In this document: positions 1 through 9,222 of the stretch, one piece after another
Numbering within the stretch: position 1 is the first letter of the stretch
How the letters are laid out: every line of letters begins with the position of its first letter
DNA from: Sphingomonadaceae bacterium
Lineage (GTDB): Bacteria > Pseudomonadota > Alphaproteobacteria > Sphingomonadales > Sphingomonadaceae
DNA: 40,556 bases
Reading direction: 5' to 3'
NCBI GenBank assembly: GCA_947375105.1
Contig: CANCET010000012.1
Location: 1 to 40,556, forward strand
Notes under the pieces: generated by a model
Told to the model about the DNA's origin: nothing
What the model saw: only the letters and a program-made list of their open reading frames with translations
Databases searched by the model: none
Translations under genes and position numbers: made by a program

Positions 1-443
1 AAATCGAACCGCTGTTCCGCGAGCCGCTCGATCTGGTGGCGGCGATCGACAGCGAACTGGCGCGGGGGCCGGTCTCGCCGCGCGCACTGGCGGGCCAGAC
101 GCTGCTGTCGCTCGATACGCGCCATCACCTGCACCGAGAGACGCGCGAAATCGCTGAAACGCACGGGATGGCGCTGAGCCCTGACTATGAAGGCACCAGT
201 CTCGACAGCCTGCACATGATGGCGGCGTCCGGCCTGGGCCTGACGGTGCTGCCGCGGCTCTATCTTCAAAGCGATGTCGGCGGCCTTTCGGGGCTCGCCA
301 TCGTCGATGTCGAGGGGTGGCGCGTGCATCGTTCGGTCGCGCTGGCATGGCGGCGCGGGACAAGCATGGAAGCGGCGTTCCGGGTGATTGCCGACCATGT
401 CCAGCGCTCGGCGCAGCGGATGCTGGAGCGCAAGCTGGGTTAG
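1..443 (+). CDS. LysR-family regulator, OxyR-like effector domain (5' truncated by window edge)
   Basis: Only the last 147 or so residues are present; the reading frame is open from base 3, so the N-terminal helix-turn-helix lies outside the window. The visible part is the C-terminal half of a LysR-type effector-binding domain. The stretch TSLDSLHMMAASGLGLTVLP matches by eye the OxyR signature around TSLETLRNMVAAG-x-G-x-TLLP. Where E. coli OxyR has GHCLRDQAMGFC with the two redox cysteines (C199 and C208), this protein reads RHHLHRETREIA, so both cysteines appear to be missing. A peroxide disulfide switch is therefore unlikely and another ligand is expected. The gene converges on the RND efflux operon and its TAG stop overlaps the channel gene's stop by four bases. 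Position suggests, but does not prove, control of that pump. It could equally be a generic LysR regulator. Confidence 0.82.
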   Translation, partial: IEPLFREPLDLVAAIDSELARGPVSPRALAGQTLLSLDTRHHLHRETREIAETHGMALSPDYEGTSLDSLHMMAASGLGLTVLPRLYLQSDVGGLSGLAIVDVEGWRVHRSVALAWRRGTSMEAAFRVIADHVQRSAQRMLERKLG

Positions 444-1864
444 GGTGCGGGGGGCGCGGCTTCCCAGCCGCCACCCAGAGCCTTGAAGACGCTGATCTGG
501 GCATCCGCGCGGTCGGCCTTGGCCTGCGCGAGCGCGGCGCGGGTTTGCGCGCGCTGGCGTTCGGCATCGAGCAATTGCAGGAAGCTGTCCGCGCCGTAAT
601 CAAAGCGGGTTCGCGAGAGGCGGGCCGCGTCTGCGCTGGCGGTCATTGCGCGGCGCAAGGCGTCCTCGCGGCTGGTCGCCGCGCCGGCACGAGCGAGGGC
701 CTGTTCGGCTTCCTTGAGCGCATTGAGAACCGCGCCATCAAACCGGGCGAGCGAGCCTTCGGCCACCGCCTTGCTCTGTTCGACACGGGCGCGCGCGGCA
801 CCGTTCAGCGGGAAGTTCCAGCTGATGAGGGGGCCGACCGAATAGCCGATCGAGCCCGAATTTCCGAGGTTGCCGAACTTCGTGGCGCCGAGCGAGACGC
901 TGCCGAGCAGCGTGATCGAGGGATAGAGCGCGGCGGTGGCGATGCCGATGCGCGCGGTATCGGCGGCGAGAGCGCGTTCGGCCTGGCGCACATCGGGCCG
1001 GCGGGCGAGGAGCGCCTGTCCGTCGCCGACAGGAAGCGGCTCGGGCGCCATTGGCACGGCGCGGCACTTTGCGGCGGGCGCATCGAGGATGACGGCAGGC
1101 GGATCGCCGGTGAGGACGGCGAGCGCGAACAGCGCGGCGCGGCGCTCTGCCTCGAACACGGGAACTTGCGCGCGGGCCTGTTCGACGAGCACGGTAGCAG
1201 AATCGACCTCGCTGCGGGTGCCGCGACCGGCGGAGAGGCGGCGCTGGGTGAGATCAAGCGTCTGGGCTTGAAGCTGTTCGGTTTCGCTCGCGACATCGGC
1301 TTGCTCGCCGAACGCGCAGGCTGAGGCATAGGCGCGTGTGGTTTCGGCCGCGACCGAAACGCGGGCGGCGTCGACGGCGGCCTGCGCAGAAGCGGCGTCG
1401 GCGCGGGCGGCTTCGATGCTGCGGCTGACGCCGCCGAACAAGTCCGCCTCGTAGCTCGCATCGAAACCCAGAGAGAAGAAATCGTTGGTGATCGCGCGGC
1501 CAAAGGCGGGGTTGACGGTGCGGCTGTGCGAGAACTGCGCACTGGTGCCGGACGTGGGCAGCCGCGCCGCGCCCGCTTCGGACAGGACTGCACGGGCGCG
1601 CTGGAGGTTCGCGGCGGCCGCGCGCAGATCGGTGTTACGGGCCAGCGCCTGCGTGATGAGGCGGTCCAGCTCCGCATCGTTGAACAAGTGCCACCACTGG
1701 TCTGGCAGGGGCGAGGGCGTGACCGCACCGTTTTCGAGCGCTTCGGTAAGACGGATCTGCTCGGGCGGGAGCGCGGCGGGACGCTGGTAGTTCGGGCCCA
1801 CGGCGCAGGCAGCCAAAAGCAGCGTGGGCAGGAGCCCGGGGAGGAGCGCGGGGAGACGCTTCAT
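440..1864 (-). CDS. RND efflux outer-membrane channel lipoprotein (NodT/OprM family)
   Basis: This 474-residue protein is the outer-membrane exit duct of a tripartite RND drug pump. The N-terminus is a lipoprotein signal with the lipobox LLAAC at residues 16-20, followed by AVGPNYQRP, the typical start of NodT/OprM channels. Two outer-membrane efflux protein repeats follow, with motifs such as LIxQALARNTDLRAAAANL near the start and RRPDVRQAERALAADTARI in the middle. The frame is open far upstream, but the start at 1864 is favoured because its ATG overlaps the TGA of the pump gene (ATGA) and the lipoprotein signal begins there. It is the last gene of the adaptor-pump-channel operon. Its TAA stop overlaps the convergent LysR gene, leaving no room for a separate terminator. 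Confidence 0.93.
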   Translation of the reverse strand: MKRLPALLPGLLPTLLLAACAVGPNYQRPAALPPEQIRLTEALENGAVTPSPLPDQWWHLFNDAELDRLITQALARNTDLRAAAANLQRARAVLSEAGAARLPTSGTSAQFSHSRTVNPAFGRAITNDFFSLGFDASYEADLFGGVSRSIEAARADAASAQAAVDAARVSVAAETTRAYASACAFGEQADVASETEQLQAQTLDLTQRRLSAGRGTRSEVDSATVLVEQARAQVPVFEAERRAALFALAVLTGDPPAVILDAPAAKCRAVPMAPEPLPVGDGQALLARRPDVRQAERALAADTARIGIATAALYPSITLLGSVSLGATKFGNLGNSGSIGYSVGPLISWNFPLNGAARARVEQSKAVAEGSLARFDGAVLNALKEAEQALARAGAATSREDALRRAMTASADAARLSRTRFDYGADSFLQLLDAERQRAQTRAALAQAKADRADAQISVFKALGGGWEAAPPAP

Positions 1865-4800
1865 GCCTCGTCCTCCGTGGGCGCGTTCTCCGGCACGGGA
1901 ACGGGTGCGGCCTTGGGGTGGCGGCGCAGCCAGCGGTCGACGCGGTCGCCGAACTTGCGGCTGATGATATAGAACGAAGGCGTGAAGAGCAGGCCGAACA
2001 GCGTGACGCCGATCATCCCGAAGAACACCGCGATACCCAGCGCCGAGCGCATTTCGGCGCCCGGGCCAGTGGCAATCACCAGCGGGAGCGTGCCGAGGAT
2101 GAAGGCGATCGAAGTCATCAGGATCGGGCGCAGGCGCTGGTGCGCAGCGCGTTCGGCGGCGGCGCGGGCTTCCAGCCCCTCGTCCTCGCCCTGCCGCGCG
2201 AATTCGACAATGAGGATCGCGTTCTTGGCCGCAAGGCCGATCAGCACGACGAGGCCGATTTGCGTCAGGATGTTGTTGTCGCGCCCCATGATGTCGACGC
2301 CGATGATCGCGGCGAGCAGGCACATCGGCACGATCAGGATCACCGCGAGCGGCAGCACGAGGCTTTCGTATTGCGCTGCGAGCAGGAGGAAAACGAACAC
2401 CACCGCAAGGCCGAACACGAGGATGCCGGTGTTGCCCGCTTGCTGCTGCTGGTAGGCAAGCTCGGTCCATTCGTAAGTGAACCCGGCGGGGAGGTTGGCC
2501 TTGGCGAGGGTGTCCATCGTGGTGAGCGACTGGCCCGACGAGAACCCGCGCTTGGTATCGCCTTGCAGTTCCGCCGCTGGATAGAGATTGAAGCGCACGA
2601 CGCGGTAGGGGCCACTGTCGTTCTTGAGCGTCATCACCGCGGCGAGCGGGACCATGGCGCCCGAGGTCGAGCGCGTCTTGAGGCGGAGGATGTCACCGAC
2701 ATCATCGCGGTAAGGCGCATCGGCCTGTGCGGTGACGCGGAAGGTGCGGCCGAGGAAGTTGAAGTCGTTGACGTAAGTGCTGCCGAGATACGTGCCGAGC
2801 GTGGAGAACACGCGTTCCACCGGCACGCCGATCTGTTCGGCGCGCTCGCGGTCGACCTCGGCCTTGAGGCGCGGGGTCTTTGTGTTGAAGGTGGTGAAGA
2901 CGGCATTGAGCCCGGGCTGCTGGTTGGCGGCCATCATCATCTTGAACGCAGCCGCTTCGAGCGCGCCGTAGCCGGCACCGCTGCGGTCCTGGATCATCAT
3001 CTTGAAACCGCCGCCGGTGCCGATGCCGCGTACGGGCGGGGGTGCAACGACGAGCACATTGCCCGCGGTGATTGCGCCATAGGCCTTGCGCAGTTCGTTG
3101 GCGATCTGATCGGAGGAGGCCGAGCGGTGATTGAAATCCTTGAGCGTGATGAAGATCGCGCCGGCGTTGGGCGCGGTGGTGAACGTCGCCCCGTCGAAGC
3201 CGGCGAAGGCGATGGTTGTTTTCACGGACGGATTGTCACGCGCGATCTTCGCGGCCTGCTGGACGATCTCGTCGGTGCGCTGGAGCGAGGCGCCGGGCGG
3301 GAGCTGGACGACGCCAATCAGGTAGCTCTGGTCCTGCGCGGGGATGAAGCCGGTGGGCGTTTCGTAAAACCGCCAGCCGGCCACGGCGAGCAGCAGGACA
3401 TAGGCGATGCCGATCATGCCCAGCGCGCGCACCAGCCGCGCGGTGAGGCGGCCGTAACGCAGCGACAGCGCCTCGAACCGGTGGTTGAAGCCGCGCGCAA
3501 AGCGGACCGGAAGACCGCGCCAGCCGGCTGGCGGCGGGGCTTCCTCGTGATCGTGGGGCTTGAGGATCAGCGCGGCGAGCGCGGGCGAGAGCGTGAGCGA
3601 GACGAACGCGGAGATCGCGGTAGCGCTGACGATGGTGAGGGCGAACTGCTTGTAGAACGCCCCCGAGATGCCGGGGATGAAGGCGGTGGGGATGAACACG
3701 CCGCACAGCACCAGTGCGATGGCAATCAGCGCGCCGGAAACCTCGTCCATCGTCTTGTGCGCGGCGGCGCGGGGGCTGAGCCCCTCCTCATCCATCAGCC
3801 GCTCGATGTTCTCGACCACGACGATAGCGTCATCCACCACGATGCCGATGGCGAGCACGAGGCCGAACAGCGAGAGATTGTTGAGGCTGAACCCGAACGC
3901 GGCCATCGCTGCAAAGCTGCCGATCAGCGAGACCGGGATGGCGATGATCGGGATTACCGAGGCGCGCCAGCTTTGCAGGAATACCAAAACGACGAGCGCG
4001 ACGAGCACGATCGCCTCGATGAGGGTGTGCTGGACGGCGGATATCGAGGCGCTGATGTATTCGGTCGGGTGGAACGGGATCGAATAGACCAGACCGGGCG
4101 GGAAGCTCTTCGACATCGCCTCGATCTCGGCATCGACCGCGGCGGCCGTCTTGAGCGCGTTGGAGCCCGGGAGCTGCGACACGCCGATGCCGATCGAGGG
4201 GTAGGTGTCGCGATAGGCGTTGGTGCCATAGTCCTGCGCGCCGAGTTCGATCCGGGCGATATCGCGCAGGCGGGTGAGCCGGCCCTGATCGTCGCGCTTG
4301 AGGATGATGTCTCCAAACTCGTCGGTCGAGGTCAGGCGGCCGGTGGTCTGGATGCCGAGCTGGAAGGCGGTGCCGCCTTGGTTGAACGGAGGCTGGCCGA
4401 CCGATCCGGCGGCGACTTGCGCGTTCTGTGCGCGGATCGCGGCGATGATCTCGTCCACCGTGAGATTGCGGCTGGCGGCGGCATCGGGATCGATCCACAC
4501 GCGCATGTTGTAATCGCGCGCGCCGATGATGCGCACGCCGCCGACGCCGGGAATGCGGCTCAGACGGTCGACGACCTGCAACGTCGCGTAGTTCGCCACG
4601 TACTGGTGCGACAGCGTCTTGTCGGGCGAATAGAGGTTGATGACCATGAGCAGGTCTGGCGAGTTCTTGCGCACCGTGACGCCGATCTGGCGCACTTCCT
4701 CGGGCAAGCGGGGTTCGGCGGTGGCGACGCGGTTCTGCACCAGCACTTGCGCCTGATCGACATTGGTGCCCGCCTTGAAGGTGACGGTGATCGAGACATT

Positions 4801-5064
4801 GCCATCGCCCGTGGAGGACGACTGCATGTAGATCATGTTCTCGACGCCGTTGATCGATTCCTCGAGCGGAGCGGCGATCGTCTCAGCCAGGGTTTCGGCC
4901 GTCGCACCCGGATAGTTGGCCGAAACGACCACGGTGGGCGGGGCGATTTCGGGATATTGGCCGACGGGCAGCGAAGGATAGGCGATCGCGCCGATGATCA
5001 CGATCAGGATCGAGAGCACCGCCGCGAAAATCGGCCGGTCGATGAAGAAATGCGGCAGGCGCAT
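1861..5064 (-). CDS. RND efflux pump inner-membrane transporter (HAE1 / AcrB-MexB family)
   Basis: This 1067-residue protein is the proton-driven inner-membrane component of a tripartite efflux system. It begins [18 protein letters not shown], the standard start of HAE1 pumps, and has the family's usual length with two large periplasmic loops and two six-helix halves. The proton-relay aspartates are present as D411-D412 in GIVVDDAIVVVENIERL. The matching lysine of the second half is present in LIGLAAKNAILIVEFARQ. Its ATG overlaps the TAA of the adaptor gene by one base and its TGA overlaps the channel gene's ATG, so the three genes are translationally coupled. Substrates cannot be read from sequence; hydrophobic drugs, dyes or aromatic compounds are usual for this family. 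Confidence 0.96.
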   Translation of the reverse strand: MRLPHFFIDRPIFAAVLSILIVIIGAIAYPSLPVGQYPEIAPPTVVVSANYPGATAETLAETIAAPLEESINGVENMIYMQSSSTGDGNVSITVTFKAGTNVDQAQVLVQNRVATAEPRLPEEVRQIGVTVRKNSPDLLMVINLYSPDKTLSHQYVANYATLQVVDRLSRIPGVGGVRIIGARDYNMRVWIDPDAAASRNLTVDEIIAAIRAQNAQVAAGSVGQPPFNQGGTAFQLGIQTTGRLTSTDEFGDIILKRDDQGRLTRLRDIARIELGAQDYGTNAYRDTYPSIGIGVSQLPGSNALKTAAAVDAEIEAMSKSFPPGLVYSIPFHPTEYISASISAVQHTLIEAIVLVALVVLVFLQSWRASVIPIIAIPVSLIGSFAAMAAFGFSLNNLSLFGLVLAIGIVVDDAIVVVENIERLMDEEGLSPRAAAHKTMDEVSGALIAIALVLCGVFIPTAFIPGISGAFYKQFALTIVSATAISAFVSLTLSPALAALILKPHDHEEAPPPAGWRGLPVRFARGFNHRFEALSLRYGRLTARLVRALGMIGIAYVLLLAVAGWRFYETPTGFIPAQDQSYLIGVVQLPPGASLQRTDEIVQQAAKIARDNPSVKTTIAFAGFDGATFTTAPNAGAIFITLKDFNHRSASSDQIANELRKAYGAITAGNVLVVAPPPVRGIGTGGGFKMMIQDRSGAGYGALEAAAFKMMMAANQQPGLNAVFTTFNTKTPRLKAEVDRERAEQIGVPVERVFSTLGTYLGSTYVNDFNFLGRTFRVTAQADAPYRDDVGDILRLKTRSTSGAMVPLAAVMTLKNDSGPYRVVRFNLYPAAELQGDTKRGFSSGQSLTTMDTLAKANLPAGFTYEWTELAYQQQQAGNTGILVFGLAVVFVFLLLAAQYESLVLPLAVILIVPMCLLAAIIGVDIMGRDNNILTQIGLVVLIGLAAKNAILIVEFARQGEDEGLEARAAAERAAHQRLRPILMTSIAFILGTLPLVIATGPGAEMRSALGIAVFFGMIGVTLFGLLFTPSFYIISRKFGDRVDRWLRRHPKAAPVPVPENAPTEDEA

Positions 5065-6269
5065 TACTTGGCCGTGGCCTCGGCGGCGGCTGGAGCGTTG
5101 ATCGCGGAGGAGGCGGGCGAATCCGCTGCCGCCCGGGGCTTGAGCGGGACGACCTTGGCATCGACATCCATGCCCGGTTGAAGCCGCGCGAGGCCATCGA
5201 TGATGACCTTTTCAGTGGGCGCAAGGCCGGATTTGACGACGCGAAGGCCTTCGACCAGCGGGCCGGTTTCGACCGGGCGCTGCACGCTCTTGCCGTCCTT
5301 GCCGACGACGTAGACGAAGCGGCGGGTCTGGTCCGTCACGATCGCCTCATCCGGCACGAGCAGCGCGCTGTAGGTGCCTGAGCCGAGCAGGCGGGCGCGG
5401 CCGAACATGCCGGGGACAAGGAAGCCGGTTGGGTTGTCGACCTCGGCGAAGGCGCGGATCGTGCCCGAGTTGCGATCGATCGCGTTGTCGACGAACTTCA
5501 TCAGGCCGTGCCAGCGATAGCTCGGCTCGTCCGCCAGCTTGATATCGACGGGATTGGGAGCATAGCGCGAGGATTCGCGCTCGCCGGTCTGCGCCTGGCG
5601 GACATATTTGAGATAGAAGGTTTCCGCGCCTTCGAAGGCGAAGCGGATCGGGTTGACCGTGACGACACGGGTCAGCACCGTCTGCCCGGCGGCGACATAC
5701 GTGCCGATCGAGACGCGCTTGTCCGAAATGCGGCCGGTGATCGGCGAGCGGACGGTGGTGAAGGAAAGATCGAGAGACTTCGCTTCGAGGTTGGCGCGGG
5801 CGGCTCCGGCGGCGGCAACGGCGCTGCGCAGGTTGGCCTGCTTGGTCTCGAATTCCTCGCGGCTGACCGCCTGCGCATCGACCAGTTTCTGCGCGCGGGC
5901 CAGTTCGGTGCGGGCGTTGGTGACAAGCGCCTCGGCCTTGGCGAGATCGGCGCGGGCCTGCTGCGCTGCGGCGCGGTAAGGGCGAGGATCGATAGTGAAA
6001 AGAACCTGCCCCTTGGCGACTTCCACGCCCTCACGGAAGTTTACGCTCTCGACAGTGCCGGAAATGCGCGGGCGGATCTCGACGTCCTGCACCGCTTCGA
6101 ACCGGCCAACATAATCGTCCCAGTCCACGACCTTGCGCTGCAGCGGAAGCGCGGCTGACACGTGAGGCTTGGGCGGCGGCGGCGGTGCCGAGCCCGAACA
6201 AGCGGCCAGAGCCAGAGCCATGGCCAGAGCGGGCGGGGCGATGAGGGGATGAGACATGATTCGACGCAC
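5064..6269 (-). CDS. RND efflux periplasmic adaptor lipoprotein (MexA/AcrA family)
   Basis: This membrane-fusion protein of about 401 residues links the RND pump to the outer-membrane channel. A lipoprotein signal ends in LALAAC followed by [11 protein letters not shown]. The usual order follows: a biotinyl-lipoyl half ([20 protein letters not shown]), an alpha-helical hairpin rich in Ala and Gln, the second lipoyl half ([20 protein letters not shown]) and a beta-barrel. Two starts are possible. The GTG at 6269 has an AAGG Shine-Dalgarno-like sequence four bases upstream, while the ATG at 6257 gives a more typical lipoprotein signal but has a poor ribosome-binding site. I report the GTG. It is the first gene of the efflux operon, and its promoter must lie in 6270-6430, shared with the divergent IorA-like gene. 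Confidence 0.93.
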   Translation of the reverse strand: MRRIMSHPLIAPPALAMALALAACSGSAPPPPPKPHVSAALPLQRKVVDWDDYVGRFEAVQDVEIRPRISGTVESVNFREGVEVAKGQVLFTIDPRPYRAAAQQARADLAKAEALVTNARTELARAQKLVDAQAVSREEFETKQANLRSAVAAAGAARANLEAKSLDLSFTTVRSPITGRISDKRVSIGTYVAAGQTVLTRVVTVNPIRFAFEGAETFYLKYVRQAQTGERESSRYAPNPVDIKLADEPSYRWHGLMKFVDNAIDRNSGTIRAFAEVDNPTGFLVPGMFGRARLLGSGTYSALLVPDEAIVTDQTRRFVYVVGKDGKSVQRPVETGPLVEGLRVVKSGLAPTEKVIIDGLARLQPGMDVDAKVVPLKPRAAADSPASSAINAPAAAEATAK

Positions 6270-6430
6270 TTAACCTTCGTATGGGGCCGGCGGGTCAAGC
6301 GCAACTGTTGCTGCGGTGCAGCGTGCATGCCCGGAGGGGCGAGGCGCACCGAAACCCTCTTGCCAGTGGCGCGCGCGGCAATCAGTTGCTACAAGAAACG
6401 CATCGAAGGATGCCGAGGGGAGTGCAGCGC

Positions 6431-6904
6431 GTGGCGATCGAAGCGAAGGTCAATGGCAAGCCGGTAAGCTTTGCGGCCGAACCGGACACGCCGCTGCTGT
6501 GGGCGATCCGCGAGGAGCTGGGCATGACCGGCACCAAGTTCGGCTGCGGGATTGCGGCCTGCGGGGCCTGCAGCGTGCATATCAACGGCGAGATCACGCG
6601 CTCGTGCAGCGTGGCCGTAAGCGATGTGGCGGGCAAGTCCATCACCACGATCGAGGGGCTTGCGGACACAGAAGGCACGCTGACCGCGTTGCAGCAGGCG
6701 TGGATCGAGCATCAGGTGCCGCAGTGCGGCTATTGCCAATCGGGCCAGATCATGGCGGCTGCGGCGCTGCTGGCGAAGACGCCCAAGCCGAGCGATGCCG
6801 ATATCGATGCAGCGATGACCAATATCTGCCGCTGCGGAACCTATCCGCGCATCCGTGCGGCCATTCATTCCGTTGCGGGCACAGCCCCCGCCAACCCGGC
6901 CTGA
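6431..6904 (+). CDS. (2Fe-2S)-binding small subunit of molybdenum oxidoreductase, IorA-like
   Basis: This 157-residue protein is the electron-transfer subunit of a xanthine-oxidase-family molybdenum enzyme, closest in layout to isoquinoline 1-oxidoreductase IorA. The plant-type ferredoxin cluster is seen as [18 protein letters not shown] followed by SC. The second [2Fe-2S] cluster is seen as QCGYCQSGQ and [11 protein letters not shown]. There is no signal peptide; such subunits normally ride with the Tat-exported large subunit. The frame is open upstream to 6281, but GTG at 6431 is chosen because GAGGGGAG lies about nine bases before it and the product then starts [12 protein letters not shown], as in the family. 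The next gene follows after 11 bases. Confidence 0.93.
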   Translation: MAIEAKVNGKPVSFAAEPDTPLLWAIREELGMTGTKFGCGIAACGACSVHINGEITRSCSVAVSDVAGKSITTIEGLADTEGTLTALQQAWIEHQVPQCGYCQSGQIMAAAALLAKTPKPSDADIDAAMTNICRCGTYPRIRAAIHSVAGTAPANPA

Positions 6905-6915
6905 GGAGAACGCAC

Positions 6916-9111
6916 ATGGGCATGATCCGCAGAACATTCCTGGTGGGCGGCGCGGCACTGGTCGGCGGCGGCATCTTCGCGGTGCAGTATGGCGATAGCT
7001 CGGCAAAGTCGCAGGCGGCGACGCTGACCGACGGCAAGGGCGGGCACAACTTCGGCACCTGGCTGCGCATCGGCGAGGACGACACTGTCACGCTCTATTC
7101 GCCGCACACCGATATCGGGCAGGGTTCCAACACCGGCCTCGCACAGATGCTGGCCGAGGAGCTGGATGCCGACTGGAGCAAGCTTTCGGTCGTTTCCGCC
7201 CCGGCAGAATCGGCGTTTGCCAACGTGGTGCTGGGCAAGGGCTTCCTCTCTGAGATGAGCGGCTATCCCGGCATCATCGGTGCGATGCCGATGTCGCTGC
7301 TGGGCATGGTGGCGCGCAACCTTAATCTGCAGATCACCGGCGGCTCTTCCGCCTTGCGCTTCACCGGGCAGCAGGGGCTGCGGGTGCTGGGCGCGGGCAC
7401 GCGGGCGGCGCTGATCGAGACCGCGGCGGGCCGCATGGGCGTTCCTGCCAGCGAATTGACGACGGCGGACGGCAAGGTGCTCCACGCCAAGACCGGCAAG
7501 TCGCTGCGCTATGGCGAGCTGGCGGCAGAAGCGGCGACACGCAGCCTGGCCAGCAAGGTCGCGTTGAAGGACCCCAAAGACTTCAAGCACATGGGCAAAT
7601 CGGTCCCGCGCTTCGACATTCCGGCCAAAGTCAACGGCAGCGCGAAGTACGGCATGGACGTGGTGCAGCCCGGCATGCGCGTGGCGACGGTGATCGCAGC
7701 GCCCGTGCGCGGGGGCAAACTGCTCTCGGTCGATCCGGCGCCGGCAATGGCGGTATCGGGCGTGGAGAAGGTGATCAGCCTTGAAAGCGCGGTCGTGGTG
7801 GTCGCCAAGGGATACTGGCAGGCGTTGAAGGGCGCGCGGGCGCTGGCGCCCAAGTTCAGCGACGGCGGGCACGGGGGGCTTTCGACCGCCTCCATCTTTG
7901 CCGAGCAGGACAAGCTGCGCGCCGAGGGCAAGCCGGCGAAGACTGCAGGCGAAGGCGACGTCGATGCGGCGCTGAAGGCCAGCGGCGTGAAGGTGATCGA
8001 GGCGGATTACCGCATGCCGTTCCTTCATCACGCGATGATGGAACCGTTTGCGCTGACCGCGCAGTACAAGGACGGGCACCTCGATGTGTGGGGCGGGATG
8101 CAGGATCCGCTCGGCGCCAAGGCGGCCGCCGCCAGTGCGGCCGGGCTGGCCGCGGACAAGGTGACGTTCCACCCCATGCTGATCGGCGGCAGCTTCGGTC
8201 GCCGTCTGCCGATGTATATGGAAGTGGTCGATCAGGTGGCGCGGGTGGCCATGCAGGTGCCGTTCCCGGTCAAGCTGATCTGGTCGCGCGAGGAGGAAGT
8301 CTCGCAGGGCGCGTACCGTCCGCAAAGCTCGGCCAAGCTGACCGCCGCGCTGGGGCCGGACGGCAAGATTACCGCATGGCGCAACGATTTCGCGCAGCCG
8401 GAGGACGGCCTGCGCGAAGTGCCGTTCTTCTATGATGTGCCTGCCGTGGCGCGCCGGCATTTCAAGCAGGTTTCCAACCAGACAGTCGGCGCGTGGCGCT
8501 CGGTCAACGCGACGCAGCACGGTTTCACGACCGAGAGCTTTATGGATGAACTGGCCCACGCGGCTGGTGCCGATCCGGTGGAATTCCGTCTGAAGCATCT
8601 CAAGCCCGGGCGGCACCGCACGGTGCTGGAAGAAGTGGCAAGGCGCAGCGGTTGGGGTTCGCCCCTGCCGGCCGGCACAGCGCGCGGTGTGGCAGTGGTC
8701 GAATGCTTCAACACGATCGTTGGCCAGGTGATCGAGGTTTCATTGGCCGAGGACGGTACGCCCAAGGTGCACAAGGCGACCGCCGTGGTCGATTGCGGCA
8801 CCGTGGTGAACCCGACCGCGGCTGAAGGGCAGATCCTGGGCGGCCTCGTCATGGGCCTGTCCTCCGGCATCGGCGAGGCGATCACGCTGGAGAAGGGCGC
8901 GGTGCAGCAGAGCAATTTCAGCGATTATGAAGTGCTGAAGCTGGCCAACGCGCCGAGTGTGGATGTGCATTTCATCAACAGCGGCGCGGAAATGGGCGGG
9001 ATCGGAGAGCCGGGCCTGCCGCCCGCCACGCCTGCGCTCGCAAATGCGCTGTTCGCGCTGACGGGCAAGCGGGTGCGTGCGCTGCCGATCAAGGACCAGG
9101 CGAAGGCTTGA
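6916..9111 (+). CDS. Molybdopterin-binding large subunit, IorB-like aldehyde/N-heterocycle oxidoreductase
   Basis: This 731-residue catalytic subunit carries the Mo cofactor and oxidises an aldehyde or N-heterocycle by hydroxylation. The N-terminus MGMIRRTFLVGGAALVGGG is a twin-arginine signal, so the complex is probably periplasmic. Family features include the substrate-channel stretch LIGGSFGRRLP and, near the C-terminus, GGIGEPGLPPATPALANAL. That last stretch holds the probable catalytic glutamate E698 of the xanthine-oxidase superfamily. The start at 6916 follows GAGGAGAA with good spacing. No cytochrome c subunit and no XdhC/MocA-like maturation gene lies next to it, so the electron acceptor and maturation factors must be encoded elsewhere. 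Substrate specificity cannot be read from sequence; isoquinoline is only the name of the founding enzyme. Confidence 0.92.
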   Translation: MGMIRRTFLVGGAALVGGGIFAVQYGDSSAKSQAATLTDGKGGHNFGTWLRIGEDDTVTLYSPHTDIGQGSNTGLAQMLAEELDADWSKLSVVSAPAESAFANVVLGKGFLSEMSGYPGIIGAMPMSLLGMVARNLNLQITGGSSALRFTGQQGLRVLGAGTRAALIETAAGRMGVPASELTTADGKVLHAKTGKSLRYGELAAEAATRSLASKVALKDPKDFKHMGKSVPRFDIPAKVNGSAKYGMDVVQPGMRVATVIAAPVRGGKLLSVDPAPAMAVSGVEKVISLESAVVVVAKGYWQALKGARALAPKFSDGGHGGLSTASIFAEQDKLRAEGKPAKTAGEGDVDAALKASGVKVIEADYRMPFLHHAMMEPFALTAQYKDGHLDVWGGMQDPLGAKAAAASAAGLAADKVTFHPMLIGGSFGRRLPMYMEVVDQVARVAMQVPFPVKLIWSREEEVSQGAYRPQSSAKLTAALGPDGKITAWRNDFAQPEDGLREVPFFYDVPAVARRHFKQVSNQTVGAWRSVNATQHGFTTESFMDELAHAAGADPVEFRLKHLKPGRHRTVLEEVARRSGWGSPLPAGTARGVAVVECFNTIVGQVIEVSLAEDGTPKVHKATAVVDCGTVVNPTAAEGQILGGLVMGLSSGIGEAITLEKGAVQQSNFSDYEVLKLANAPSVDVHFINSGAEMGGIGEPGLPPATPALANALFALTGKRVRALPIKDQAKA

Positions 9112-9173
9112 TCTGACCGAGAAGCGGGACCCCGGGCTTAGGTCAGGGTTTTACTGGGGTTTCTCCGCCAACC

Positions 9174-9205
9174 TTCGTCATTCCCGCCTGCGCGGGAATG
9201 ACGAA
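9174..9205. terminator. Perfect 14-bp-stem hairpin between convergent genes (REP-like)
   Basis: TTCGTCATTCCCGC, a CTGC loop, then GCGGGAATGACGAA form a perfect inverted repeat. It lies between the stop of the IorB-like gene and the stop of the convergent GH2 gene, so it probably ends transcripts from both sides. The ATTCCCGC...GCGGGAAT core resembles short palindromic repeats scattered in many proteobacterial genomes, so it may also be a dispersed repeat copy. Confidence 0.75.
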
Positions 9206-9222
9206 TGTAGGGGCTTGGTCCT

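Noticed and set aside
1865..2470. 202-codon N-terminal extension of the outer-membrane channel protein
   Set aside because: It lies inside the pump gene in another frame; the lipoprotein signal begins at the ATG at 1864.
1918..5181. 1087-codon open frame on the plus strand opposite the RND pump gene
   Set aside because: It mirrors the pump gene in a high-GC genome, has an Arg/Asp/His-rich composition, no ribosome-binding site and no family features.
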